DNA of 64,000 nt from Martelella alba (GCF_006516955.1 NZ_VHLG01000003.1:434001-498000); one strand, 5' to 3'. Numbered from the stretch's first letter, positions 1 through 10,078 are shown. Notes: generated by a model from the letters alone, not told the origin. Numbers and translations are program-made.

Positions 1-677
1 CGCAGGAACAGTGTGGCAATGCCGATCAGGACCAGCGATGTGCCGACCATCCAGAGAATGAAAATATGGGTGTTGGAGGCATAGGTCATGCTGCGCCTGG
101 CGAAGACGCGCAGAATGCCCTTGTCTAGTTTGACCCGGATTTCGACGAGGCGGGAATTGCCGACCGTGTCGATGAAGAAAGGACGCCCGATCCGTTCGGA
201 GATCTGCTGGGCAAGCACCTGGTCCAGAAGGCCGAAGAAAGGTTTCGGCAGCGGCGGGGGCAGCTGTCCTTCCGGCTCGATGGCGACGCGCAGGTTCATG
301 TCCTCGCGGGCAATCCGGATAATATCATCATAAGTATCCGGGCTGGTGCTCTCGATCAGGTCGATGATGGCGGCGATATCGCCGGTCACCGCAGCCGAAA
401 GGCGTTCGGTCACCATCTGCCAGTGACGCTCCATGAACACCGTGGCGATGACAGCCTGCAGCAGCAACATCGGCATGATGATGATGAGAAGCGAGCGGGC
501 ATAAAGACCACGCGGCAATCGATGATGAACGAAGCGTGCGAAGGTTTTGTAAGAGCCAAGGATCTGTCGCCCTGGCGGCACGGTCTGAACCGTACACAGG
601 CTGGTCCAGAGCCGCCGGTTAAGGTTTCGCCATCGGCGGAAAAAGGTGAGCAGCCCGTGCTTCAATCGCGACACCAT
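1..677 (-). CDS. Sensor histidine kinase, EnvZ-like (N-terminal part, runs off the window)
   Basis: Only the first ~225 residues are inside the window; the HAMP, dimerisation and ATPase domains lie beyond the left edge. What is visible is a basic cytoplasmic N-terminus, a first membrane helix near residues 53-72 (rich in L, I, M), a periplasmic sensor segment of about 130 residues, and a second membrane helix at the very edge. This is the layout of EnvZ-type kinases. The ATG at 677 begins three bases after the stop of the response regulator, so the two are co-transcribed and this kinase is the likely partner. The stimulus cannot be inferred from the sequence. Confidence 0.8.
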   Translation of the reverse strand, partial: MVSRLKHGLLTFFRRWRNLNRRLWTSLCTVQTVPPGRQILGSYKTFARFVHHRLPRGLYARSLLIIIMPMLLLQAVIATVFMERHWQMVTERLSAAVTGDIAAIIDLIESTSPDTYDDIIRIAREDMNLRVAIEPEGQLPPPLPKPFFGLLDQVLAQQISERIGRPFFIDTVGNSRLVEIRVKLDKGILRVFARRSMTYASNTHIFILWMVGTSLVLIGIATLFL

Positions 678-680
678 GCG

Positions 681-1379
681 CTAGTCCCGGCTCAGACGGT
701 AACCGATGCCGCGCACCGTTTGAAGGTATCGGGGATTGGCCGGATCGGTTTCGATCTTGCGCCGCAGACGGTTGATCTGCACGTCGATAGTGCGCTCATT
801 GATATCGGAGGTCGAACTGGCAAGATCGAGCCTGCCGACGGTTTCGCCAACCTCGGCTGCCAGCATGGACATGATATCCTGCTCCCGGTCCGTCAGCCGG
901 ATGAGTTCGCCGCCTTTTTTCAACTCCTTGCGGGCCAGGGAATAGGCATAGGGCCCAAACATAACCACTTCAATGGCCGGTGTCTGCGGTGTCTGGCTGC
1001 GGCGCAGGATATTGCTGATTCGCAGCAGAAGCTCCCGTGGCTCAAAGGGTTTGGCGAGATAGTCATCTGCGCCTGCCTCAAGGCCGGCAATGCGGGCATC
1101 TGCCTCCGCCCGGGCCGTCAGCAGCAGAACCGGGACATCGCGAATCTTGCGGAGGCTGGCGGTGAGCGACAGTCCATCCTCGCCAGGCATCATCACATCA
1201 AGCACCAGAAGGTCGAATTCCAACCCGTCGAGTTTGCGGCGCGCATCGGCCGCATCGATTGCCGTCGTCACCCGGTAGCCGCTTTCACCCAGATAGCGTT
1301 TCAGAAGGGTTCGGATGCGGGTGTCGTCATCAACGATAAGAATATGGGCGGCATCGTCGGCCGGCATGGTACTGCTCAT
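681..1379 (-). CDS. OmpR-family response regulator (PetR-like)
   Basis: A two-domain regulator of about 232 residues. The N-terminal receiver has the acidic pocket (VDDD), the phospho-acceptor Asp in LLVLDVMMPGEDG, the Thr of LLLTA and the Lys of YLAKPFEP. The C-terminal winged helix ends in the usual NERTIDVQINRLRRKIE and TVRGIGYRL blocks. It is the middle gene of a MarR / response regulator / kinase set, an order known from the petP-petR locus of alphaproteobacteria. The start at 1379 has GGAGG about 12 bases upstream. An in-frame GTG at 1412, just after the MarR stop, is an alternative start adding 11 residues. Confidence 0.88.
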   Translation of the reverse strand: MSSTMPADDAAHILIVDDDTRIRTLLKRYLGESGYRVTTAIDAADARRKLDGLEFDLLVLDVMMPGEDGLSLTASLRKIRDVPVLLLTARAEADARIAGLEAGADDYLAKPFEPRELLLRISNILRRSQTPQTPAIEVVMFGPYAYSLARKELKKGGELIRLTDREQDIMSMLAAEVGETVGRLDLASSTSDINERTIDVQINRLRRKIETDPANPRYLQTVRGIGYRLSRD

Positions 1380-1415
1380 CGGTTCAACTGGCCTCCGGAT
1401 TGTTGTCGTCACCGC

Positions 1416-1895
1416 TCAGCATTTCTGCCGGGTCGTATCACACATTTTATCGAGAAAGTTGAATATGGTCTCGCGGTCCTCCGGCGCAAGCTTTTCCATC
1501 GCGCCCTCAACGCGCTTAAGCTGGGGGGCAACAAGCGTACAGCGCAATCTTTCCCCTTTTTCCGTCAGGTAAAGGCGGCGCTGGCGCCGGTCGCTCGGGC
1601 CCGCAGCCTGTCGCACATAGCCCATGTCGATCAGCTGCTTTAAGACGCGGGCAAGACTCTGCTTGGTGATCTTGAGAATGTCGAGTAGGTCGGCGACGGT
1701 CATGCCGGGATGACGGCCGACAAAGTGGATGACGCGGTGATGTGCACGGCCGAAGCCAAGTTCGGCCAGGATGACGTCAGGATCCGAAACAAAATCACGA
1801 TAAGCGAAGAACAGGAGTTCGACGATCCTGAATTCATCCGTTTCCTCCAAGGCAATATCCACGCTTCCGGCGCTTTTTCTGGCTTCATTCAACAC
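1416..1895 (-). CDS. MarR-family regulator (PetP-like)
   Basis: About 159 residues with a central MarR winged helix: the MTVADLLDILKITKQSLARVLKQL segment is the recognition helix and the SDRRQRRLYLTEKG segment is the wing. No ATG fits the protein. I chose the GTG at 1895, read as VLNEARK, because the frame upstream of it looks non-coding. The gene ends about 35 bases before the response regulator and heads the three-gene operon. PetP of Rhodobacter, the family precedent for a MarR protein beside PetR, is the comparison. Promoter elements should lie in 1896-2075, shared with the divergent hydrolase gene. Confidence 0.82.
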   Translation of the reverse strand: MLNEARKSAGSVDIALEETDEFRIVELLFFAYRDFVSDPDVILAELGFGRAHHRVIHFVGRHPGMTVADLLDILKITKQSLARVLKQLIDMGYVRQAAGPSDRRQRRLYLTEKGERLRCTLVAPQLKRVEGAMEKLAPEDRETIFNFLDKMCDTTRQKC

Positions 1896-2075
1896 GTTGT
1901 TCCCATCCCGATCCTCGTCACCCCTGCTGTATTCCGGCACTTGGCAGGAACAGTCATTATGACATAGGTTTAGCGCCGTTCGACGTCGGTGAGAAGGGCA
2001 TTGGACCGGCTTTCCGGGGGCAAGGAAGACATGAGTCGCGCTTGCGGGCGCGAAGTAATAGAGAGGGCCAGTCAG

Positions 2076-2723
2076 ATGGCAAAGCTTCAGGCCGGGATCA
2101 TTCCGGTAACGCCGTTGCAGCAAAATTGCACCGTCATGTTTGATGCCGAGACCCGTCAGGGTGTGATTGTCGATCCCGGCGGCGATGTCGATGTGATCGT
2201 TCAGACGCTTGAAGAAAACGGACTGACGCTGTCGGCGATCTGGCTGACCCACGGTCATCTTGATCATGCCGGCGGTGCCATGGAACTAAAGCAAAGGCTC
2301 GGGCTTGAGATCATCGGCCCGCATGAGGCCGACAAGCCTCTTCTTGAAAATATTGAGGAGAGCGCCAAGCGTTTCAACATGGAGGGTATGGTTCACAATG
2401 CCTATCCCGACCGTTTCCTGAACGATGGCGAAACGGTCAGCTTTGGCGATCATGTCTTCGAGGTCTATCATTGTCCCGGTCATGCGCCTGGCCATGTGAT
2501 CTATTTCAACCGCGAGCAGGGCTTTGCCCATCTCGGTGATGTGTTGTTCAACGGCTCTGTCGGACGCACGGATCTGCCGGGCGGCGATCACCAGACGCTG
2601 ATGAATTCGATCCGGGACAAGGTTTTGCCGCTTGGCGATGAGGTCGGCTTCATCTGCGGGCACGGGCCGGGTGGACGCATTGGCGAGGAACGCAGGACCA
2701 ATCCCTTCCTCAAAGGGTTGTGA
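2076..2723 (+). CDS. MBL-fold metallo-hydrolase (glyoxalase II-like)
   Basis: A 215-residue metallo-beta-lactamase fold protein. The metal-binding motif THGHLDHAGG lies at residues 58-67 (HxHxDH). Further metal ligands are expected in HCPGHAPGH (about residue 135), HLGDVLF and the final GFICGHGPGG. The size and motif spacing match the short GloB-like hydrolases that act on thioester or glutathione adducts, but the substrate is not predictable. The ATG at 2076 follows GAGAGGG by about nine bases. It is transcribed divergently from the MarR operon and is followed by two hairpins at 2760-2779 and 2782-2809. Confidence 0.87.
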   Translation: MAKLQAGIIPVTPLQQNCTVMFDAETRQGVIVDPGGDVDVIVQTLEENGLTLSAIWLTHGHLDHAGGAMELKQRLGLEIIGPHEADKPLLENIEESAKRFNMEGMVHNAYPDRFLNDGETVSFGDHVFEVYHCPGHAPGHVIYFNREQGFAHLGDVLFNGSVGRTDLPGGDHQTLMNSIRDKVLPLGDEVGFICGHGPGGRIGEERRTNPFLKGL

Positions 2724-2759
2724 AGCCCGGTCCGGGGCCAATTTCGATACGCGAGGCAT

Positions 2760-2779
2760 GGCCGCCTGTTCCGGCGGCC
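2760..2779. terminator. Stem-loop after the MBL hydrolase gene
   Basis: GGCCGCC and GGCGGCC arms with a six-base loop. There is no T-run on the plus strand; it lies directly before the next hairpin of the palindromic element. Confidence 0.4.
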
Positions 2780-2781
2780 TC

Positions 2782-2809
2782 AAAGCGCTTCCCTGACGGG
2801 AAGCGCTTT
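2782..2809. repeat. Left flanking hairpin of palindromic element A
   Basis: A perfect 12-base-pair stem, AAAGCGCTTCCC with loop TGAC. It has no T-run on the plus strand. Its stem sequence reappears at 3019-3042, on the other side of the element. Confidence 0.85.
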
Positions 2810-2815
2810 GAGTGT

Positions 2816-3010
2816 TGACAAAGTCATTCAGATTGCCTGCTCGGGGTCACAGAACTAGCCCCCTCCGTCGTCATCCCCGCGCTTGTCGCGGGGATCCAAC
2901 TCCCTAAGTCATTGAACAAAAAGAACCCTTCGCCGTGCCGGCGCACGTCCGCTGGATGCGTGCGGGACCAAGCACAGGCATGACGTCAGAGGGTGCAGAT
3001 CGGTTTGTCA
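2816..3010. repeat. Intergenic palindromic element, copy A (RIME/REP-like)
   Basis: A 195-base non-coding unit bounded by TGACAAA and TTTGTCA. It contains a strong palindrome around 2870-2897 (TCATCCCCGCG / CGCGGGGAT) and a second, imperfect one around 2957-2984. Read forward it aligns along nearly its whole length with the reverse complement of 48913-49104, including the blocks TCCGTCGTCATCCCCG, GGGGATCCA, CTGGATGC and AAGCACAGGCATGACGT. It resembles the mosaic palindromic repeats (RIME/ABC type) described in rhizobia, though I cannot confirm family membership. It lies between convergent genes. Confidence 0.85.
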
Positions 3011-3018
3011 GAAGTCTG

Positions 3019-3054
3019 AGCGCTTCCCAGTTGGGAAGCGCTTGCAGTTTTTGT
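3019..3054 (+). terminator. Right flanking hairpin of element A, probable terminator of the MBL gene
   Basis: Stem AGCGCTTCCC / GGGAAGCGCT with loop AGTT, followed a few bases later by five Ts on the plus strand. It repeats the stem of the hairpin at 2782-2809. Confidence 0.65.
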
Positions 3055-3493
3055 TGATCACGGACCAGAGTGACCGCTGCCGCAGGGGCAGGCAGGTGAG
3101 TAGGCCGTCAGTGCTTCATGTGTTCGGGCAAAGCAAGACGGCCTGAATGTTCCATGCCAAGTGAACAGGTCAAACGACCGACGAAATGCGCCAGATCAAT
3201 GCAGCGCAGTCACAAGGCATGCCTTAACAGTCGCAAGAGCATAGGAGTTTTGCAGAAATCGCGTCGCGGTAGGCGCGGAGTGCAAGCGAAGTCAATGCGG
3301 GATGGCCTGATCCCTTCGGATATTCGGCACATAAATGCAGGCGCCTGCGCACGAAGCGCCCACGTTTGACGAAACGGCCTGCGTCTGTCGCGAAACATGC
3401 GCTTCGCTTCAGCTATGCAGCCGGAAGGTGCCGCAAAACCGATCCCGCAGACGCCTGGTCTCCAGCATTAAGGTTTTGGGGTTCAGGTCTGTT
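3055..3493. other. Intergenic region without recognised features
   Basis: About 440 bases between element A and the end of the cold-shock gene. Open frames here are short, overlap one another on both strands and carry no recognisable domain or ribosome site. I see no RNA gene. Confidence 0.5.
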
Positions 3494-3709
3494 TCAGCCT
3501 GCGATCTGCAGGTTGACGGCCTTCGGGCCCTTGCCGCGACGATCTGGCTCGGTGTCGAAGCTGACCTTCTGGTTTTCAGTCAGGCCGGTCAAACCGGAAG
3601 ACTGAACGGCGGAAATATGGACGAAAATGTCCGCGCCGCCATTGTCCGGCTTGATGAAGCCGTAGCCCTTGTCTGTGTTGAAAAATTTTACAATGCCTGT
3701 TTCGGCCAT
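3494..3709 (-). CDS. Cold-shock domain protein (CspA family)
   Basis: 71 residues forming one cold-shock domain. RNP1 is seen as KGYGFI at about residues 14-19 and RNP2 as DIFVHISA at about 28-35; the fold ends with KAVNLQIAG. Proteins of this family bind single-stranded RNA and DNA and melt secondary structure after temperature downshift or in stationary phase. It stands alone, with more than 400 non-coding bases upstream, which is compatible with the long regulatory leader typical of csp genes. The exact paralogue cannot be assigned. Confidence 0.93.
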   Translation of the reverse strand: MAETGIVKFFNTDKGYGFIKPDNGGADIFVHISAVQSSGLTGLTENQKVSFDTEPDRRGKGPKAVNLQIAG

Positions 3710-4127
3710 TCTCTGGGTCCTTTGCTCTCCGCCTCCGCTTTCTCTCGGAGGGGGATCATTCCAATGCTCGATCGCCCGTGAAGGGCAGCGCAGGCAGTTC
3801 TTGAATTGTGAGGAAAGGTACCGTTGTTACCGCGGCTCTCGATCATCCCGGGATACAACCTCAGGTTAACCTTAAAGAGATACCGCCCGGAATATTAGCG
3901 TTTCCGGCGCGCATGGATTATTGGTCTTCCCGTGCTCGCAAAATGCCCGAACACCGTTACAATGCGGTGTTTGCTGGACATTTGCAAGCGAAACTTTGCA
4001 GCAAAAGTCATGGTTGCGGCTTTTTCCGGTGTCGGTCTTGCACATCGTGGTTGTTTAATGGTGCGCGACAAGGTCATTTGTCTTTCGGGCTCTTCGTAAT
4101 CTCGAAGATGCGCAGAAATGATATTGC
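3710..4127. other. Upstream region of the cold-shock gene, possible long mRNA leader
   Basis: 418 bases between csp and the end of the EamA gene. No convincing coding frame. TTAACC-type sequences occur at 3866-3875. A long structured leader is expected by analogy with csp genes but I cannot demonstrate it. Confidence 0.4.
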
Positions 4128-5021
4128 TCAGGCCGGGTTTTGTTTTTTTCGTCCAAGTTCAGGCAGAAGCTCAACCATGATGATCGCCAGAAACATCAGC
4201 GCGCAGCCGAGATAACCTGCGGGGACAAGCCTTTCATCAAGAAAGATCGCAGCGCCGAGCGCGCCGAATAGTGTTTCCATTGACAGAAAGATTGCAGCCT
4301 GTGGCGCGGTGGTATAGCGCTGGCCGACCACCTGCAGGGCGAAGGCGAGTCCGGATGAGATGATGCCGACATAGAGAATTTCGCCCCACGATCCGGTGAT
4401 TGAAGCCAGGCTGACAGGTTCGCCGGTAACAAGACCCGTCGCCATGCCGAGCAGGCCGCACACGAGAAATTGTACTACCGACAGCATTAGCGGCCTGCCG
4501 CTCGGGCCAACGAAAACTCCGACAAGGGTCATCTGAGCCGCCCAAAAGAGTGCGCAGAAGATTGTCAGCCAGTCACCGATGTTCAATCTTGAAAGGTTGC
4601 CGCCTGAGAGAAGGTAGATACCGCCAAGCGCCATAAGGGCTGCCGGCCAGACGACCGGGTGGGGCGGCTTTTTCAGGACCAGCAGGGCTATTGCCGGAAC
4701 AGCGAGCACATAAAGGCCGGTGAGAAAGCTGGAATTGGTGACGCTGGTATGGATGATACCGACCTGCTGCAGCGCCGAGCCGCCGAACAATGCGACGCCG
4801 ATGAGCGCGAAATGGCCATAATCGCGGCGGACAAGGCGTCTTTCAGATCTGGCACCTTCGGCAAGCGCGAAGGGCAGAACCACAGCGGCCGCCAGCAGGA
4901 AACGGATACCGATGAACCAGTATGGCCCTATATAGGTCATGGCGGTGGATTGGGCAACGAAGCCGCCGCCCCAGATGGCTGCTGCGAGGAGAAGGACACT
5001 GTTTGCTTGTAGCCGGTTCAT
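4128..5021 (-). CDS. EamA/DMT-family transporter
   Basis: A polytopic membrane protein of 297 residues with ten hydrophobic segments in two EamA repeats. The first repeat opens with LLLAAAIWGGGFVAQ, the second begins near the LTIFCALFWAAQMTLVG segment, and the C-terminus carries the family block SMETLFGALGAAIFLDERL. Proteins of this family export small metabolites such as amino acids, but the substrate is unknown here. The frame is open 34 codons further upstream. I chose the ATG at 5021 because the fold starts immediately after it and the upstream extension is basic and non-membrane. Confidence 0.9.
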   Translation of the reverse strand: MNRLQANSVLLLAAAIWGGGFVAQSTAMTYIGPYWFIGIRFLLAAAVVLPFALAEGARSERRLVRRDYGHFALIGVALFGGSALQQVGIIHTSVTNSSFLTGLYVLAVPAIALLVLKKPPHPVVWPAALMALGGIYLLSGGNLSRLNIGDWLTIFCALFWAAQMTLVGVFVGPSGRPLMLSVVQFLVCGLLGMATGLVTGEPVSLASITGSWGEILYVGIISSGLAFALQVVGQRYTTAPQAAIFLSMETLFGALGAAIFLDERLVPAGYLGCALMFLAIIMVELLPELGRKKQNPA

Positions 5022-5280
5022 CTGTGGTTCATGCAGTTTGTTGATAAAGTCGCCGCGTCGTTGCGCTTTTTGCTGAAAAAGGTGATTTCTGCGTCGCATA
5101 AACACAGCTCTGCACGAAAGCAAGGATGAACCGCTTCAGGGGCGGCAGATCCGGGGCGTGCGGCCATTGCTGCAACGCAATTGGTTCGCCATATCGTGGC
5201 GAATTTGCTAGAAGGCATGTTTGAAAATGCGAGTGGCATTGGAACTGGCGCGGGTAATGGCAGGAAAGAGGACGCGAGGG

Positions 5281-6375
5281 ATGAAGATGTGCAAAGCTCT
5301 GGCCGGGGCTTTTATTGCTGTCGGCTTGAACGTCGTGAGCCTTGTCGTACCCGCATCGGCCTTCGAGTTCCGCCAGTTCGGTGACTGGGGGGTCAGTTGC
5401 GACAATGCCTATGATTGCACGATCTCTTTCAATCCGGCCACAACGCCGACCGACAAGTCAGGCCTGAGCGGGTTGCAATGGCATCGCACCATTGATCCCT
5501 CTTCGCCGCTTTTGATGTCGTTGCCGTTTCCCCCCGGTCTTTCGCAAAAGGCCGATGGCAAGGGGACTTTCTCCATCGCGGTGGATGGCGTCGAGCGCTA
5601 CAGCGTTGCGATCAAGGATCTCAGCCGTGATGATGTTCTCGGTACCTTTGGCGTCAAGGAGCCGGATGGGCTGCGTGCATTGTTCACGACCATGACCACG
5701 GGGCGGGTCGCCACGATCAGCTACAGCGGTGCTGCGGGCGATTTTTCCAGCCAGATCAAACTTGACGGTCTGGACGCGGGCGGTCGCTATGTCGATCGGC
5801 TTCAGGAACGCAATGGGCGGACTGACGCGCTTATTGTTGTCGGATCAGTGCCGCCGCCGGCCAATTCAGCGGTACACGCCATCGACAGCCTGTCGCAACT
5901 GCCGGATTCGGTTTTGCGCAATCTGACCGATGAGAAGAGTGTGTGTTACACGACCGAGGATCAGCTGGCGCAGGCCGACGCCTTTGCCTTCGATACCTCG
6001 GCAGGCTCGGCCATCGTCCTGCCATGCGGTCCGAGCGGGGCTTATAATCAGCCCTATCAGATCTATGTCGGCAATGATGAAACGTATCATCGCTCTGAGT
6101 TTCCCAATGTCAGCGATACAGGTATTACGGTTCTGGAAACGGTCTACAATGTCAGCTTCGATCTCAGGGAACGCAAGCTGACCTCGGTCTATCTTGGTCG
6201 CGGGCTCGGTGATTGCGGTGTCGCCCATTACTGGAAGATCGATGACAAGGCCACCGGCAATCCGCTCGTCCTGACCGAGGAGCGTGGAAAAAACGCCTGC
6301 GACGGAAGCGGCGTTGGTGCCGATAAGTGGCCGGTTACCTGGTCGGCAGACCAGCGCGACACGACAGAGAAATAG
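5281..6375 (+). CDS. Secreted DUF1176 protein
   Basis: 364 residues. A signal peptide is clear (MKMCKALAGAFIAVGLN followed by a hydrophobic stretch and a PASAFEF cleavage region). The mature protein begins with FEFRQFGDWGVSCDNAYDC, typical of the DUF1176 family, whose biochemical role is unknown. Paired cysteines (GDWGVSCDNAYDC, CYTTED, LPCG, GDCGVAHYW, KNACDG) suggest disulfides in the periplasm. The ATG at 5281 has GAGG just upstream. It faces away from the EamA gene and appears monocistronic. Confidence 0.82.
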   Translation: MKMCKALAGAFIAVGLNVVSLVVPASAFEFRQFGDWGVSCDNAYDCTISFNPATTPTDKSGLSGLQWHRTIDPSSPLLMSLPFPPGLSQKADGKGTFSIAVDGVERYSVAIKDLSRDDVLGTFGVKEPDGLRALFTTMTTGRVATISYSGAAGDFSSQIKLDGLDAGGRYVDRLQERNGRTDALIVVGSVPPPANSAVHAIDSLSQLPDSVLRNLTDEKSVCYTTEDQLAQADAFAFDTSAGSAIVLPCGPSGAYNQPYQIYVGNDETYHRSEFPNVSDTGITVLETVYNVSFDLRERKLTSVYLGRGLGDCGVAHYWKIDDKATGNPLVLTEERGKNACDGSGVGADKWPVTWSADQRDTTEK

Positions 6376-6767
6376 CATCGGCAATATCCCGTCGGTGCCG
6401 TCGCTGCATTTGGAGTGCTTTTAGATCTGAATGAGTGAGATCGGCGCTCTATCCGGTCGCTTCTTGCCGTATGGTCTTGATGATCCTCGCCTGGCTCCGG
6501 TCGGGTCAACCGCCAGCGGGCGATTGACACGGTCGTTCTCATCGCCTGTGGCGGCGGATCGGCAACACATGATATCCCGCCTTGAATAGTGCGCGCTTCA
6601 CGCCTCTGTTCAGCGTCCAGCTTCTCTGAAAGAAAACTATTCTCAGCAATCACCATGCACTGGCATGGGGCTGATGATTTGAGCTGGCGGTGGCTCACCG
6701 TACAGATCTGCGCCAGAAGGTGCCGTTGAGACTGCTGGCAGTTCGGCTGACCCTTTTGACGCTTGCG
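6376..6767. other. Intergenic region, nothing recognised
   Basis: About 390 bases between convergent genes. A small inverted repeat, CCATGCACTGGCATGG, lies near 6653-6668. Frames here are antisense extensions of the DUF1176 gene. Confidence 0.45.
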
Positions 6768-7166
6768 CTAGAACAGGCCGGCGGCGTCGCGGTTGCGGCG
6801 TTCCTCATCCTTGCGCAGTGAGGACATGCTTTCGCGCCAAAGGAAGGAGGCGCCCAGCACCATGGCGACGAAAGTGGCCATCAGCAGCCCCATGACGAGA
6901 TCTCTGGTCAGCATGTCTGAGGTGAGACCTTCCGGCGCCGCAATCGTCGCGCCCTGCGGGAAGGTGAGGTAGTAGTTGAGCAGCAGGGCTGAAGGGTGCT
7001 GCAGGGCCGTTACACCGTCTGCCTGGGTCAACGGTGCGATATGGTGGTCGACCGGCGCGGCCAGGGCCGGTGTTGCGGCGGCCAGAAGGCCGAGCGATGC
7101 CAGCAGCATTTTCGTCCTGCCGATTGGGGCGGAAACGATGCGGGCAGCATATCTTTTCAGTTTCAT
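6768..7166 (-). CDS. Small exported membrane protein of unknown function
   Basis: 132 residues that I do not recognise. It has a long signal-like N-terminus (hydrophobic core MLLASLGLLAAATPALA at about residues 20-36), a short extracytoplasmic segment with HH at the mature end, one strong membrane helix near residues 92-111 (VMGLLMATFVAMVLGASFLW) and a charged cytoplasmic tail rich in R, D and E. A good ribosome site (AAAGGAAA) precedes the ATG. It is single, with no operon partner. Confidence 0.65.
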   Translation of the reverse strand: MKLKRYAARIVSAPIGRTKMLLASLGLLAAATPALAAPVDHHIAPLTQADGVTALQHPSALLLNYYLTFPQGATIAAPEGLTSDMLTRDLVMGLLMATFVAMVLGASFLWRESMSSLRKDEERRNRDAAGLF

Positions 7167-8772
<1,606 letters not shown>

Positions 8773-8798
8773 TATACCGCTTTCATAGCGGCTGATCG

Positions 8799-8834
8799 GG
8801 AGGCGGGCAGCAATGTCCGCCTCCTTTGGTTTTG
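8799..8834 (+). terminator. Rho-independent terminator of aatA
   Basis: Eight-base-pair stem GGAGGCGG / CCGCCTCC with a ten-base loop, followed by TTTGGTTTTGG. Confidence 0.75.
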
Positions 8835-8914
8835 GGGCGCTGGGTTAACAACTTGCGGAAAAGACGCTATAGCGGCCATATATCCCATATCTTCAACAGG
8901 TTGCCATCGCCGCT

Positions 8915-10078
8915 ATGTCTGCCGTTTTGTTACTTTCTGCCCCAGCTCGCATTGCGTGTTATTGGACGCGTTTTACCGTTTGCCTGGTCGCGTTCCTGGC
9001 GCTGGGTATCGGCCTCGTGCATGCTCAGCAGGCGAATACGGCCGCGCCATCGGTTGATACCGCTGCATCGGGCGGCACCGAGCCGCATCTGGTGATCGGT
9101 ACGCATGCCGCGCCGCCATTCGTCGCCCAGCGCTCCGATGGCGGCTGGTATGGCATCAGCATCGATCTCTTGAATGAGATCGCCGATGAGGTCGGCTTCA
9201 CTTATAAGCTTGTCGATCTTGATAAGGATGAACTTGTGGCAAGCGTTGCGAGCGGCAAGATCGATGCAGCCATCGGCGCGGTGCCGATCAACGGAAAGGA
9301 TGAGACGCGGATCGACTTCACGCAGCCCTATTATCACAGCGGCATAGGTGTCGCGGTCCATGATGCCAATCCGGTCGAGCTGGCCTTCATTTTCAAGCTG
9401 ATGACCTCGCCGGCCTTTCTGTCAACCATCAGTCTGCTGATCGGGCCTGTCTTTTTCTTTGGTGCGCTGATCTGGTTGCTGGAGCGGCGCGCCAACCCCC
9501 AGCAATTCGAACACCGGCCCGGACGCGGTGTGTTCAGTGGCTTTTGGTGGGCGACGGTAACAATGACCACGGTCGGCTATGGCGACAAGGCGCCGGTCAC
9601 CTTTCTTGGCCGGCTTCTGGCGATGGCATGGATGTTCATCGCCCTTTTGCTCGCCAGTGTTACCACTGCGCAGCTGGCGGCCGGTCTGACATCGAGCATG
9701 CGTGAAACCGTGGTGGCTGGCCTCGGTGATCTGGGACATGTCCGTGTCGGCACGGTTTCCGGGTCTCCGGCCGAAGTGGCGCTGAAGGCGCTCAGTATTC
9801 CCGCTTCCGGTTTTGACAATGTCGATGCTGGCCTTTCAGCGCTTTCCGCCCACAAGATTGATGCCTTTGCCTATGACAAGCCGGTCCTGGATTGGGTGAC
9901 GCAGTCCAGGTCCGGTCTCAAGGTCAGCGATATTGTTTTTTCAGAGGAGAGCTATGGTCTGATCCTGCCGCAGAAGGATGCGCTGCGCGAACCGATTGAT
10001 GTTGCCATTCTGAACCTGCTCGATACCAAGCAGTGGGATCTGGTTCTCAAACGCTACATGCCGGATCTGTCTGACTGA
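8915..10078 (+). CDS. GluR0-like ligand-gated potassium channel (periplasmic binding domain plus pore)
   Basis: 387 residues. Order of parts: signal sequence (1-38); first lobe of a family-3 solute-binding domain (55-155, with GGWYGISIDLLNEIA and the conserved Arg of DETRIDFTQPYY); membrane helix M1 (169-190); a pore loop with the potassium filter TVGYGD at 219-224; helix M2 (230-252); and the second binding lobe (265-387). A binding domain interrupted by M1-P-M2 is the layout of the prokaryotic glutamate receptor GluR0. The likely role is an amino-acid-gated K+ channel in the inner membrane. The ligand is unknown. No strong ribosome site is visible, and the stop overlaps the convergent LysR gene by 25 bases. 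Confidence 0.88.
   Translation: MSAVLLLSAPARIACYWTRFTVCLVAFLALGIGLVHAQQANTAAPSVDTAASGGTEPHLVIGTHAAPPFVAQRSDGGWYGISIDLLNEIADEVGFTYKLVDLDKDELVASVASGKIDAAIGAVPINGKDETRIDFTQPYYHSGIGVAVHDANPVELAFIFKLMTSPAFLSTISLLIGPVFFFGALIWLLERRANPQQFEHRPGRGVFSGFWWATVTMTTVGYGDKAPVTFLGRLLAMAWMFIALLLASVTTAQLAAGLTSSMRETVVAGLGDLGHVRVGTVSGSPAEVALKALSIPASGFDNVDAGLSALSAHKIDAFAYDKPVLDWVTQSRSGLKVSDIVFSEESYGLILPQKDALREPIDVAILNLLDTKQWDLVLKRYMPDLSD

Noticed and set aside
423-1643. Open plus-strand frame of 406 codons
   Set aside because: It is antisense to the response regulator and MarR genes, has no domain, and follows their codon phase; the minus-strand genes have clear families.
2816-3010. CRISPR or insertion sequence
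   Set aside because: No regular spacers and no transposase frame; the element is a short non-coding palindromic unit.
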